A stretch of DNA of 12,532 nt from Elusimicrobiota bacterium. GTDB lineage: Bacteria; Elusimicrobiota; Elusimicrobia; Elusimicrobiales; Elusimicrobiaceae. The translations under genes and the position numbers were made by a program. Of this stretch, positions 6,958 through 12,532 are shown one piece after another. The notes beneath the pieces are model-generated. The model did not search any database. It worked only from the letters and a program-made list of their open reading frames with translations, and was not told the DNA's origin. The stretch is taken from assembly GCA_031258375.1 (NCBI GenBank), contig JAIRMX010000220.1, forward strand, positions 1 to 12,532, read 5' to 3'. Each line of letters begins with the position of its first letter. Within the stretch, counting starts at the first letter, position 1.

Positions 6958-7605
6958 TTAAATTTTCCCCTCACAAAAAAGTTTTACGCAAAGCGGGTAT
7001 AATTTATGCTCTTCTTCCAGAATCCGCGCGGCTAAAATTTGCGGCGTATCGTTTGCTAAAACCGGCACTTCAACTTGTTTTATTATTTGTCCTTCGTCGT
7101 AATCTCTATTTATAAAATGTACCGTCGCGCCGCTCTTTTTTGCGCCGCTTTTTATAACCGCCTCATGCACAAAATGGCCGTACATTCCTTTGCCGCCAAA
7201 ATTTGGCAGCAACGCTGGGTGAATGTTCATAACGGGGCAGATTTTTAAAATTTCCTGCGGTATTTTTTTAAGATAGCCGGCAAGGCAGATCAAATCTGGT
7301 TTTAAATCTTGCAATATTTTTATTAAATCCCTCCCGCCTTCGGCGGCACTCCCTTTGCAAAAGGGAGAAAACTGCTCGCCATTATTCTTTTCTTCTCTCC
7401 CCGCCGCTTGCGGGAGAAGACAAGGAGATTGGTTTTCAACAAAAACCGGAATATCAAACTTTTTTGCTTTTTCTATCGCGCCGATACCAGCTTTTCCGGC
7501 AACAAGTAAAACTATTCTTCCATTAATATAACCGCTTTTGCAGGCTTCTGCCAAAGCCTCAAAATTACTCCCGCCGCCGGACGCAAAAACTATTATATTT
7601 TTCAT
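6958..7605 (-). CDS. purN: phosphoribosylglycinamide formyltransferase with in-frame repeat insertion
   Basis: Converts GAR to FGAR using 10-formyl-THF. Start at ATG 7603-7605 with AAGG six bases upstream; the frame is open further upstream, but homologs begin MKNIIVFASGGGSNF. About 215 residues. The glycine loop is ASGGGSNF; the catalytic trio known from the family is present as Asn and His in MNIHPALLP and Asp in RDYDEGQII; LAGYLKKIP and GGKGMYGHFVHEAV are typical of one PurN subtype. Unusual: about residues 60-92 (SPCLLPQAAGREE... to ...SPFCKGSAAEGG) have no counterpart in ordinary PurN and are encoded by two palindromic repeats (7325-7370 and 7392-7419). They fall in the surface loop before the helix containing LIKILQDLKPD, away from the active site, so the enzyme may still work. 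A decayed second copy of the 5' end lies at 8515-8649, on the other side of the Fic gene. Confidence 0.93.
   Translation of the reverse strand: MKNIIVFASGGGSNFEALAEACKSGYINGRIVLLVAGKAGIGAIEKAKKFDIPVFVENQSPCLLPQAAGREEKNNGEQFSPFCKGSAAEGGRDLIKILQDLKPDLICLAGYLKKIPQEILKICPVMNIHPALLPNFGGKGMYGHFVHEAVIKSGAKKSGATVHFINRDYDEGQIIKQVEVPVLANDTPQILAARILEEEHKLYPLCVKLFCEGKI
7325..7370. repeat. double-hairpin palindromic repeat inside purN, copy A
   Basis: AAATCCCTCC, hairpin CCGCC-TTC-GGCGG (7334-7346), then hairpin CTCCCTTT-GCA-AAAGGGAG (7349-7367) and AAA. Same layout as 11355-11400, where the first stem is CCTGC/GCAGG instead. Read in frame on the minus strand as FSPFCKGSAAEGGRD. Confidence 0.8.
7392..7419. 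repeat. second palindrome inside purN
   Basis: CTTCTCTCCCCGC pairs with GCGGGAGAAG (two single-base bulges). It adjoins copy A by about 20 nt and encodes the LLPQAAGREEK part of the extra loop. Probably another member, or a rearranged end, of the same repeat family. Confidence 0.55.
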
Positions 7606-7633
7606 TTTTAACCTTATATTCGCGCAAATGTTT

Positions 7634-8509
7634 CTATGAATTTTCCTCGTAATAGTAAGAATAATCAATTCCTTTCACAAAAATCTCGCGATTATTTATT
7701 TTATTTGTTAAAGCGTTTTTTAATAACGATTTTATTTCAGTCGGGTCGGCGTGGCTTTTTATCATCGCGCTCAGATAATCGTTTTTATTTATTTTGCTCC
7801 AATCCGCGCATTTTTTAAGGCGTTTTTTGAAAATCAAATCAAGCCATATTCTTGTTGCCCTGCCGTTGCCTTCCATAAACGGATGCGCGATGTTCATTTC
7901 AATATATTTATCGGCAATTTCGTCAAACGTGTTTTCAGGCATTTGCTCGATAGTTTTTAAAGTGTTGCCCAAATATTGCGCCATCGCAAACTGAAAACCG
8001 CCTCTGCTGATATTCTTTTGGCGAATTTTCCCCGCGAAATCATAAAGCCCGCCAAAAATATATGCGTGAATTTGCTGCAAGGATTTAACATTACCGATGT
8101 CGCCGGCATTTATTAAATTGCTTTCAAAAAACGAATATGCCTTTTTCTTGCTTTGACCGTCAATCGTATTGTCGCTGTATAAAAACCAATCTAAAAAATT
8201 TGTCGCCTTGTTGTTTGGAAATTGTTTTGCAAGAGCAATAACTCCTTCGCTGTCAAGAGCGTCGGAATTATATTTTTTGCCGTCTGCCGCCGTTAATTTC
8301 AGTTGGGTAGCGGCGCTACCCAGCTCGTTTTTTTCTTTTTTTAACTTGGCTTTCAGATATTTCCAATAATTGCGGTTTTTATCGTAGTCGTTTTGTTCGT
8401 TGAGAATGCCCACAATATCAAGAACCGAGAAAAACCATTTGTTGTTTTTCTCATCCCAAACTGCGCGGACTTCCTTATCTTTAAAAAACCTAATTGATAT
8501 TTTTTCCAT
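7634..8509 (-). CDS. BRO-N domain fused to class III Fic adenylyltransferase
   Basis: 291 residues, two parts. Residues 1-112 match the BRO-N pattern: RAVWDEKNNKWFFSVLDIVGIL, NYWKYLKAKLK, QLKLTAADGKKYNSDALDSEG and FLDWFL, as in phage-like antirepressors. Residues 114-291 resemble the Neisseria meningitidis Fic enzyme throughout: QQIHAYIFGGLYDFAGKIR, the flap NISRGGFQFA and the catalytic signature HPFMEGNGRATR (209-220) with His, Phe, Asn and both Arg intact, so AMPylation activity is expected. Class III enzymes carry a C-terminal inhibitory helix with (S/T)xxxE(G/N); here the end reads SYYYEE (284-289), keeping Ser and the inhibitory Glu but with Glu instead of Gly/Asn. The family modifies proteins with AMP (DNA gyrase and topoisomerase IV for some class III members); the target here is unknown. 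Weak ribosome binding site. It sits 28 nt before purN, flanked on the other side by a purN fragment. Confidence 0.9.
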   Translation of the reverse strand: MEKISIRFFKDKEVRAVWDEKNNKWFFSVLDIVGILNEQNDYDKNRNYWKYLKAKLKKEKNELGSAATQLKLTAADGKKYNSDALDSEGVIALAKQFPNNKATNFLDWFLYSDNTIDGQSKKKAYSFFESNLINAGDIGNVKSLQQIHAYIFGGLYDFAGKIRQKNISRGGFQFAMAQYLGNTLKTIEQMPENTFDEIADKYIEMNIAHPFMEGNGRATRIWLDLIFKKRLKKCADWSKINKNDYLSAMIKSHADPTEIKSLLKNALTNKINNREIFVKGIDYSYYYEENS

Positions 8510-8514
8510 TGTAA

Positions 8515-8649
8515 TTACTTTTTGCTTGAATTTTGTAAATCTTTATTTTCCAAAGTTATTGATTTTTTAAAGTCTGTAAAACAAGGCGGTTGGTTTTATT
8601 TTCAAAAATTACTTCCTTCACCCGACACAAAAACAATAATATTTTTCAT
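8515..8649 (-). pseudogene. decayed purN 5' fragment
   Basis: From ATG 8647-8649 the frame reads MKNIIVFVSGEGSNF and then stops; the intact PurN begins MKNIIVFASGGGSNF. After the stop the text continues NQPPCFTDFKKSITLENKDL, which lines up with the intact protein at VENQSPCLL and the later RDLIKILQDL. So this is a purN copy with an internal deletion (about 40 codons), cut off by the Fic gene. It also lacks the palindromic insertion, giving a hint of the original loop sequence. The first 50 bases align with 7560-7605 with scattered differences, so the copy is not very recent. Confidence 0.7.
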
Positions 8650-8661
8650 TTTTTACTTCAT

Positions 8662-8820
8662 TTAGTATCTTAAAAATAAAAGTAATCCTTTGATAAAAAA
8701 CAATAGTACTAAAACAATCAAAGGAAACATCAATCCATAACTTTCGTTATTTCGCGCGCACAATATTGACACAATAAAGGTAGCTATAATTAAAATAGTT
8801 ATTTTAATTGTTTTACGCAT
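8662..8820 (-). CDS. small two-helix membrane protein, 52 aa
   Basis: ATG at 8818-8820, 3 nt after the purM stop, with GGAG at about nine bases; ends TAA. The sequence is two hydrophobic segments (about residues 5-21 and 30-50) joined by a short polar turn (ARNNESYG) with positive residues at both ends (MRKTIK and FLRY), predicting a helical hairpin in the inner membrane. Tight spacing suggests cotranscription with purM. No family recognised; small hydrophobic proteins like this can be orphan open frames, so expression is unproven. Confidence 0.5.
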   Translation of the reverse strand: MRKTIKITILIIATFIVSILCARNNESYGLMFPLIVLVLLFFIKGLLLFLRY

Positions 8821-8823
8821 ATT

Positions 8824-9786
8824 TTACTTCTCCAAGATAGCGGTTTTATTTCCTTTCACAATTTCACCTACCTCAATCAGTTCAGGCAAAATCTTTTTTG
8901 CACCAGCAACAGCATCGCGCTTAACGCAAATCACCATTCCAAGCCCCATATTGAAAGTATCATACATTTCTTTATCGCTGACTTTGCCTTTTTTCTGCAA
9001 AATCTGCATAACTTGCGGCACTTTCCACTTTTTTGTGTCTAATTTTGCGGAAACGTTTTTTGGCAAAAAGCGCGGGACATTCCCCGGCAAACCCGAACCC
9101 GTGATATGCGCCATACCTAAAATTTCTTTTTTCTGCTTGGCAAGACCAGCTTTAAGTTTCAAAATGTCTTTAACGTAAATTCTTGTAGGCGTAATCAGTT
9201 GCTTAGCGTATTTTTTAAGTTCTTTGCCAAAGACCGCGCGCACCAAAGAAAACCCATTTGAATGAAACCCGCTTGACGGCAAAGCAAGCAAAATATCGCC
9301 CGCTTTAATTTTACGCCCGTCAATAATTTCAGAGTTTTTTACCATGCCGACGGAAAACCCAGCCAAATCGTATTCCCCTTTTTGATAAAAGCCCGGCATC
9401 TCGGCAGTTTCCCCACCGATAAGCGCGCTGTTTGCCTGCCGACAGCCTTCCAAAATCCCCGCGATTATTTTTTTGCCCGCGTTTAAATCAAGCTTTGCGG
9501 TGGCGTAATAATCCAAAAAGAAAAGCGGCGTCGCGCCGCAGACGACCAAATCATTAACGCACATTGCGACTAAATCTATCCCGATTGTATCGTGTTTGTT
9601 AAGCAAAAAAGCCAATTTTAATTTTGTGCCTACTCCGTCGGTGGAGGCGACCAAACTGTATTCCTTATTGCACGGCACGGGGAAAAGACCGGCAAATCCG
9701 CCTATGCCTTTTGTTTTAGCTGCTATAAAATCTACAAATTTATCGCCCGCTATAATATCAACCCCTGCTTTTTTATATGTGGACAT
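8824..9786 (-). CDS. purM: phosphoribosylformylglycinamidine cyclo-ligase (AIR synthetase)
   Basis: 320 residues. ATP-dependent ring closure of FGAM to AIR. Signatures: YKKAGVDIIAGDKFV at the start, STDGVGTKLKLAF (48-60), GIDLVAMCVNDLVVCGA, FFLDYYATAKLD, ALIGGETAEMPG, YDLAGFSVGMV, LPSSGFHSNGFSLVR, AHITGSGLPGNVPR and TFNMGLGMV: all the ATP- and substrate-binding stretches of PurM. Slightly shorter than E. coli PurM (345) at the C-terminus, as is common. ATG with GGAG seven bases upstream. It lies 79 nt after the pilin, with a possible promoter in that gap, and is followed by the small membrane protein and the purN fragment. Confidence 0.96.
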   Translation of the reverse strand: MSTYKKAGVDIIAGDKFVDFIAAKTKGIGGFAGLFPVPCNKEYSLVASTDGVGTKLKLAFLLNKHDTIGIDLVAMCVNDLVVCGATPLFFLDYYATAKLDLNAGKKIIAGILEGCRQANSALIGGETAEMPGFYQKGEYDLAGFSVGMVKNSEIIDGRKIKAGDILLALPSSGFHSNGFSLVRAVFGKELKKYAKQLITPTRIYVKDILKLKAGLAKQKKEILGMAHITGSGLPGNVPRFLPKNVSAKLDTKKWKVPQVMQILQKKGKVSDKEMYDTFNMGLGMVICVKRDAVAGAKKILPELIEVGEIVKGNKTAILEK

Positions 9787-9843
9787 TTTGAGGCTCCGTT
9801 TATAATCAGTCTAAGATTAAAACTATATTACTTATTTTACTAA

Positions 9844-9849
9844 ATTATA
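9844..9849 (-). promoter_or_regulatory. possible -10 box for purM
   Basis: Perfect TATAAT on the minus strand, about 58 nt before the purM start and just after the pilin stop. A TTATTA seventeen bases upstream is a poor -35 match. Suggestive only. Confidence 0.3.
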
Positions 9850-9865
9850 ACTAGGAGCATTTTAA

Positions 9866-10351
9866 TTAATAACCCATGCTTTTGCAAACTTTTTTGGCGA
9901 CTGCGGTAGTCCCTATGCAATAAGTTTTGCCAGCGTCTCGTTGGGCGCGGTCTAAAACCATTACATAGGTTAAAATAGCGTTTGCTCCGTGAATAGATAT
10001 GGGATCATCAGCGTAAATATCAAATCTTTGCCCAGAGGAAATATTTCCGTTATAGTTAAACGAGATATTTTGTTTTTCGCACACCAGCATTCCGCCGCCG
10101 GAGGCAACGCAACCCGGTATGTCAATGTCTAACGCGGCAATATTATCGGTCGGATACTCGCCGTGCGTTAAATAATACATTTCCGCGGCGTTTTTAATAA
10201 CTTTTGCGTTTGATATTGCCGTCATAAGATGAGTTTTCATTACGGCCACTTGATATTGCGCAATTGCAATAGCCGCAAGAATCCCTATTATAAGAACTAC
10301 CAGAAGCAGTTCTATCAGCGTGAATCCTTTCTTATTTGTATTGTTTAGCAT
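9866..10351 (-). CDS. type IV pilin (PilE-like), copy 2
   Basis: 161 residues from ATG 10349-10351, chosen because GAGG stands seven bases upstream and because the leader MLNNTNKKG before FTLIELL has normal length; an upstream in-frame extension exists but encodes repeat DNA. Cleavage after G9 gives FTLIELLLVVLIIGILAAIAIAQYQVAV with Glu5. The C-terminal domain is shorter and different from copy 1, with paired cysteines (PGCVAS, LVCEKQ, TYCIGT, KVCKSM) and ends VCKSMGY. It is expected to be a membrane-anchored subunit of a type IV pilus or pseudopilus. It interrupts the cluster between purE and purM. No pilus assembly genes are present in the window. Confidence 0.9.
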   Translation of the reverse strand: MLNNTNKKGFTLIELLLVVLIIGILAAIAIAQYQVAVMKTHLMTAISNAKVIKNAAEMYYLTHGEYPTDNIAALDIDIPGCVASGGGMLVCEKQNISFNYNGNISSGQRFDIYADDPISIHGANAILTYVMVLDRAQRDAGKTYCIGTTAVAKKVCKSMGY

Positions 10352-10380
10352 ACATTTACCTCTTTTTTTATTTTTTGTCA

Positions 10381-10430
10381 TTCCCGAATATTCCCCGATG
10401 ACAAATTTCAGGGACAAGCTTCATCGGGAA
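10381..10430. repeat. REP-like palindrome upstream of pilin copy 2
   Basis: TTCCCCGATGA (10391-10401) pairs with TCATCGGGAA (10421-10430) with one bulge; preceded by CCCGAATATTCCCCGAT and containing GGGACAAGCTT. The same blocks in the same order occur at 6557-6606 before pilin copy 1. Confidence 0.55.
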
Positions 10431-10453
10431 TCTGATTTAGCTTCAAAATTCTT

Positions 10454-10636
10454 TTGTCCAATAAAAAAGGCGATAATCAATTTTGAGGTACTCTAAACGC
10501 TCAAAATGAAAATCGCCCGCCGGAACTCTTGCGAGTTCCGGCAATGTGGCGACTTCATTTTTGGCTTAGAGTACGATTTGCTTATTGGGCAAATCCGCGC
10601 TGTTTCTAAAAAACAGCTTCCAAAAATAAAGTCTTT
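10454..10636 (-). ncRNA. structured leader element, copy 2 (terminator/antiterminator layout)
   Basis: Homologous to 2740-2945. Nested arms: TTGTCCAATAA 10454-10464 with 10582-10592 (one G-T); GTACTCTAA 10488-10496 with 10566-10574; ATGAAAATCGCC about 10506-10517 with GGCGACTTCAT 10548-10558; GCCGGAACTC 10519-10528 with 10533-10542; plus hairpins 10576-10581/10589-10594 and 10599-10605/10611-10617. Alternative fold on the minus strand: 10517-10500 pairs with 10487-10469, then six T. Shared with copy 1: the ATGAAGTCGCC block, GGGCGAyTTTCATTTTGAG, the TCGCCTTTTTT end and TTTTTGGA-AGCTGT at the 5' end. The apical and outer stems differ in sequence yet stay complementary. Lies between purE and the pilin. 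Function unknown; attenuator leader or mobile palindromic element. Confidence 0.6.
10463..10517 (-). terminator. rho-independent terminator within leader copy 2
   Basis: Minus strand: GGCGAT...ATTTTGAG pairs with CTCAAAAT...ATCGCC (14 pairs around a small internal loop), then TTTTTT. About 110 nt before the pilin start. Confidence 0.6.
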
Positions 10637-10717
10637 AAAACAATTTTTTATAAGTCTCTTCAGGCTTATTTCTTACAATTTATATCCTATTTATTTCCCA
10701 ATTTTCTTTTTTGTTCT

Positions 10718-10867
10718 TCAGCTAAAAAAACTTTGATTAGTTATCACTTTTTTGCCTGTTTTTCGCTCTAGCTCAAGTCTCGCTTTTTTTGCCAATTTGC
10801 CCGCTTTTTCATCTTATGTTCTGCTCATTTCAAAATTTTCAGAAACCGCCAGCATTTTGTCTTCCAT
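10718..10867 (-). pseudogene. remnant of a BRO-type gene C-terminus
   Basis: Directly after purE. ATG 10865-10867 opens a 17-codon frame (with AAGGA upstream), stops at TAA 10814-10816, then continues in the same frame as DEKAGKLAKKARLELERKTG, KKVITNQSFFS and stop. The second piece looks like the closing segment of BRO-family or DinD-like phage antirepressor proteins, which end in a basic helix of the 'GG.iA..AR..LE..TG..Vvs..N' type. The rest of such a gene is missing, so this is most likely a decayed tail. A BRO-N domain is also present on the Fic protein elsewhere in the window. Assignment rests on a short match. Confidence 0.4.
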
Positions 10868-10883
10868 ATTCCTTTCCGCTCTG

Positions 10884-11351
10884 TTATTTGTTTTTGTTTA
10901 TGATTTCCTGCTCTTGGTTTTTTTTGAAATCCGATATTTTTTCACTTAAAATTTCATCGTTTAACGCTAAAATCTGCAAAGCCAAAAAACCGGCGTTTTT
11001 GGCGCCGTCAACGGCAACGGTCGCCACAGGCATACCGGAAGGCATCTGTACGGTTGACAAAAGCGCGTCCAGACCGTTTAGTTTGCTCCCGCTTAACGGC
11101 ACGCCGATAACCGGTTTTATTGTCAAGCTCGCCACAACGCCGGCCAAATGCGCCGCCATTCCAGCGCCGGCTATAAAAACATCCGCGTCTTTATAATCCG
11201 CCATTATTTTATGCAAAAAATTGGGCGAGCGGTGCGCCGAGCAAATTTTTGTTTCCGCGCTTACGCCAAATTCTTTTAAAACCTCCTGCGCTTTTTGCAT
11301 TACGGGCGCGTCGCTTTCGCTGCCCATTAAAATCAAAACTTGCGTTTTCAT
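10884..11351 (-). CDS. purE: N5-carboxyaminoimidazole ribonucleotide mutase, class I PurE
   Basis: 155 residues. Moves the carboxyl group of N5-CAIR to give CAIR; class I PurE works with PurK, which is not in this window. Signatures: LIMGSESDAPVM at the start, the catalytic SAHRSP (38-43), FIAGAGMAAHLAGV (family usually AAHLPGV, so Ala replaces Pro here), PVIGVPLSGSKLNGLDALLSTVQMPSGMPVATVAV and AKNAGFLALQIL. The tail IISDFKKNQEQ-like region (DFKKNQEQEIINKNK) is a lysine-rich extension common in this enzyme. ATG at 11349-11351; the Shine-Dalgarno GGAGG eight bases upstream is part of the double-hairpin repeat that fills the gap to purD. Cotranscription with purD is likely. Confidence 0.95.
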   Translation of the reverse strand: MKTQVLILMGSESDAPVMQKAQEVLKEFGVSAETKICSAHRSPNFLHKIMADYKDADVFIAGAGMAAHLAGVVASLTIKPVIGVPLSGSKLNGLDALLSTVQMPSGMPVATVAVDGAKNAGFLALQILALNDEILSEKISDFKKNQEQEIINKNK

Positions 11352-11354
11352 AAT

Positions 11355-11400
11355 AAATCCCTCCCCTGCTTCGCAGGTACTCCCTTTACTAAAGGGAGAA
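11355..11400. repeat. double-hairpin palindromic repeat between purD and purE, copy B
   Basis: AAATCCCTCC, hairpin CCTGC-TTC-GCAGG (11365-11377), then CTCCCTTT-ACT... pairing with AAAGGGAG (11380-11387/11391-11398). It is the same element as 7325-7370 in purN, with compensated changes in the first stem. It fills nearly all of the 52-nt gap and its GGGAGGGATTT edge serves as the purE ribosome binding site on the minus strand. Confidence 0.8.
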
Positions 11401-11403
11401 AGT

Positions 11404-12532
11404 TTAATTTACGCCAATATCGCGGCGGTATTGCATGCCTTCAAAATTTATTTTGGAAATTTCAGCGTAAACTTTTTGACGCGCGGATTCAATATTTTCT
11501 CCAACGGCGACAACGCTCAAAACGCGCCCGCCGTTGGTGTAAATTTTGCCATTTGCAATCTGCGTGCCCGCGTGGAAAACAAGCGCGCCTTCAACCTTGT
11601 CCAAGCCGGTAATCTCCGCGCCTTTGCTGGAACTTTGCGGATAATCCTTGCCAGCCAAAATTACGCAGACGGAAGCCGCCGCATCAAAATCCAGTCCGAC
11701 GCCGGCGAGTTTTTTATCCAAGCACGCGAGTATAATTTCCAAAAAATCGTTTTTGATGAGCGGAAGGATTGCCTGCGTCTCAGGATCGCCGCTGCGTGCG
11801 TTGAATTCCAAAACGTTTATTTTGCCAGCGGGACTTTTCATAATACCGGCATAAATGAAGCCTCGGTAGTCAATGCCCTCAGCCTTTATACCTTTTATGA
11901 AGTTATCAAAAACATTTGTTTTGATAAAATCCAAATCCTGCGTTGTGATGTCTGCAACGGGGCTGTAAACACCCATGCCGCCCGTGTTGGGGCCCAAGTT
12001 GCCGTCAAGCAATCTTTTATGGTCGCGGCTGACGGGCAGGGTTTGATAAGTCTCACCATCTGTAAAAGCTATTATGCTGGCTTCGCGGCCTTCCAAAAAT
12101 TCCTCTATGACGACTTTACGCCCGCTCTCGCCGAAAACCGTCCGCGCCATAAAATCGTTGAGAGTTTTTTGTGCGTCCTCTAACGTGGCGCAAACATTTA
12201 CGCCCTTGCCAGCCGCAAGCCCGTCGGCCTTAATTACGACCGGCGGCGTTAGGTTTTTGATATATTCCAAAGCCTCGGCCAAAACTGTAAAACTTCTATA
12301 CCCTGCCGTCGGGATATTATATTTCTGCATAAATTGCTTGGAATATTCTTTGGAACTTTCCAGCCGCGCGCCGGCCTTGCTTGCTCCGAAAGTTTTTATG
12401 CCGGCCGCACGCAAATCATCAGCCATGCCGGCGGCAAGCGGCGCCTCCGGCCCGATGACAACCAAATCTATTTTATTACTTTTACAGAAATTTATGACTT
12501 TATCCGCGGCGCCCATATCAAAAATATTGCGC
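11404..12532 (-). CDS. purD: phosphoribosylamine-glycine ligase (GAR synthetase), 5' end missing
   Basis: Partial: the frame is open to the right edge and about the first 50-60 residues lie outside. Joins phosphoribosylamine and glycine with ATP to give GAR. It has the ATP-grasp signatures: VVIGPEAPLAAG at the start, VIKADGLAAGKGV, VVIEEFLEGREASIIAFTDG, DHKRLLDGNLGPNTGGMG with VYSPV, GIMKSPAGKINVLEFNARSGDPETQAILPLI, and the C-terminal DIGVN end with GGRVLSVVAVGENIESARQKVY and MQYRRDIG. The C-terminus is complete and normal. The methionine at 12514-12516 is internal, since IFD precedes it in frame. First gene of the visible pur cluster. Confidence 0.96.
   Translation of the reverse strand, partial: RNIFDMGAADKVINFCKSNKIDLVVIGPEAPLAAGMADDLRAAGIKTFGASKAGARLESSKEYSKQFMQKYNIPTAGYRSFTVLAEALEYIKNLTPPVVIKADGLAAGKGVNVCATLEDAQKTLNDFMARTVFGESGRKVVIEEFLEGREASIIAFTDGETYQTLPVSRDHKRLLDGNLGPNTGGMGVYSPVADITTQDLDFIKTNVFDNFIKGIKAEGIDYRGFIYAGIMKSPAGKINVLEFNARSGDPETQAILPLIKNDFLEIILACLDKKLAGVGLDFDAAASVCVILAGKDYPQSSSKGAEITGLDKVEGALVFHAGTQIANGKIYTNGGRVLSVVAVGENIESARQKVYAEISKINFEGMQYRRDIGVN

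Noticed and set aside
10352..10417. N-terminal extension of pilin copy 2
   Set aside because: The extension encodes REP-like repeat DNA; the ATG at 10349-10351 has a proper ribosome binding site and gives a normal prepilin leader.
11221..12183. A 320-codon plus-strand open frame opposite purD and the purE start
   Set aside because: It is the antisense frame of two clearly recognised genes, with no protein-family pattern and no ribosome binding site.
1..12532. CRISPR arrays, tRNA or rRNA genes, transposases
   Set aside because: No regularly spaced direct repeats, no tRNA-like cloverleaf and no transposase-like protein were found on either strand.

Overview
The window is one stretch of an AT-rich bacterial chromosome in which every convincing gene lies on the minus strand. 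Two short type IV pilins with nearly identical N-termini, a PurN of the 'GGKGMYG' subtype and several different intergenic palindromes recall gut Elusimicrobiota (Elusimicrobium and relatives). That assignment is inference from gene style, not a database result.

Reading in the direction of transcription (right to left), the backbone is a purine biosynthesis cluster: purD (5' end outside the window), purE, purM, purN and purH. These cover GAR synthesis, GAR formylation, AIR synthesis, AIR carboxylation and the last two steps to IMP. purF, purL, purK, purC and purB are not here. Every gap between pur genes holds something extra: a double-hairpin repeat (purD/purE); a BRO-like gene remnant, a structured leader and a pilin (purE/purM); a 52-residue membrane protein, a decayed purN copy and a BRO-N/Fic fusion (purM/purN); a second structured leader, a second pilin and an AAA/DUF4143 ATPase (purN/purH).

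After purH come a third structured leader, a secreted 216-residue protein of unknown function, a translationally coupled DUF3592-like reading frame broken by an in-frame amber codon, and an export pair: a TolC-type outer-membrane factor followed by the start of an HlyD-type membrane fusion protein that runs off the left edge.

The most interesting material is between and inside the genes. (1) Two clearly homologous ~190-nt leaders (about 2740-2945 and 10454-10636), and a third element of similar logic (6596-6823), each carry a terminator hairpin followed by a T-run whose 5' arm can instead pair with an upstream segment. The two homologous copies differ by compensatory changes in their stems. 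(2) A palindromic repeat has inserted in frame into purN, much like Rickettsia palindromic elements; a sister copy lies between purD and purE and supplies the purE ribosome binding site. (3) A class III Fic enzyme fused to a BRO-N domain sits between a decayed purN fragment and the intact purN, so its arrival appears to have duplicated or replaced purN.
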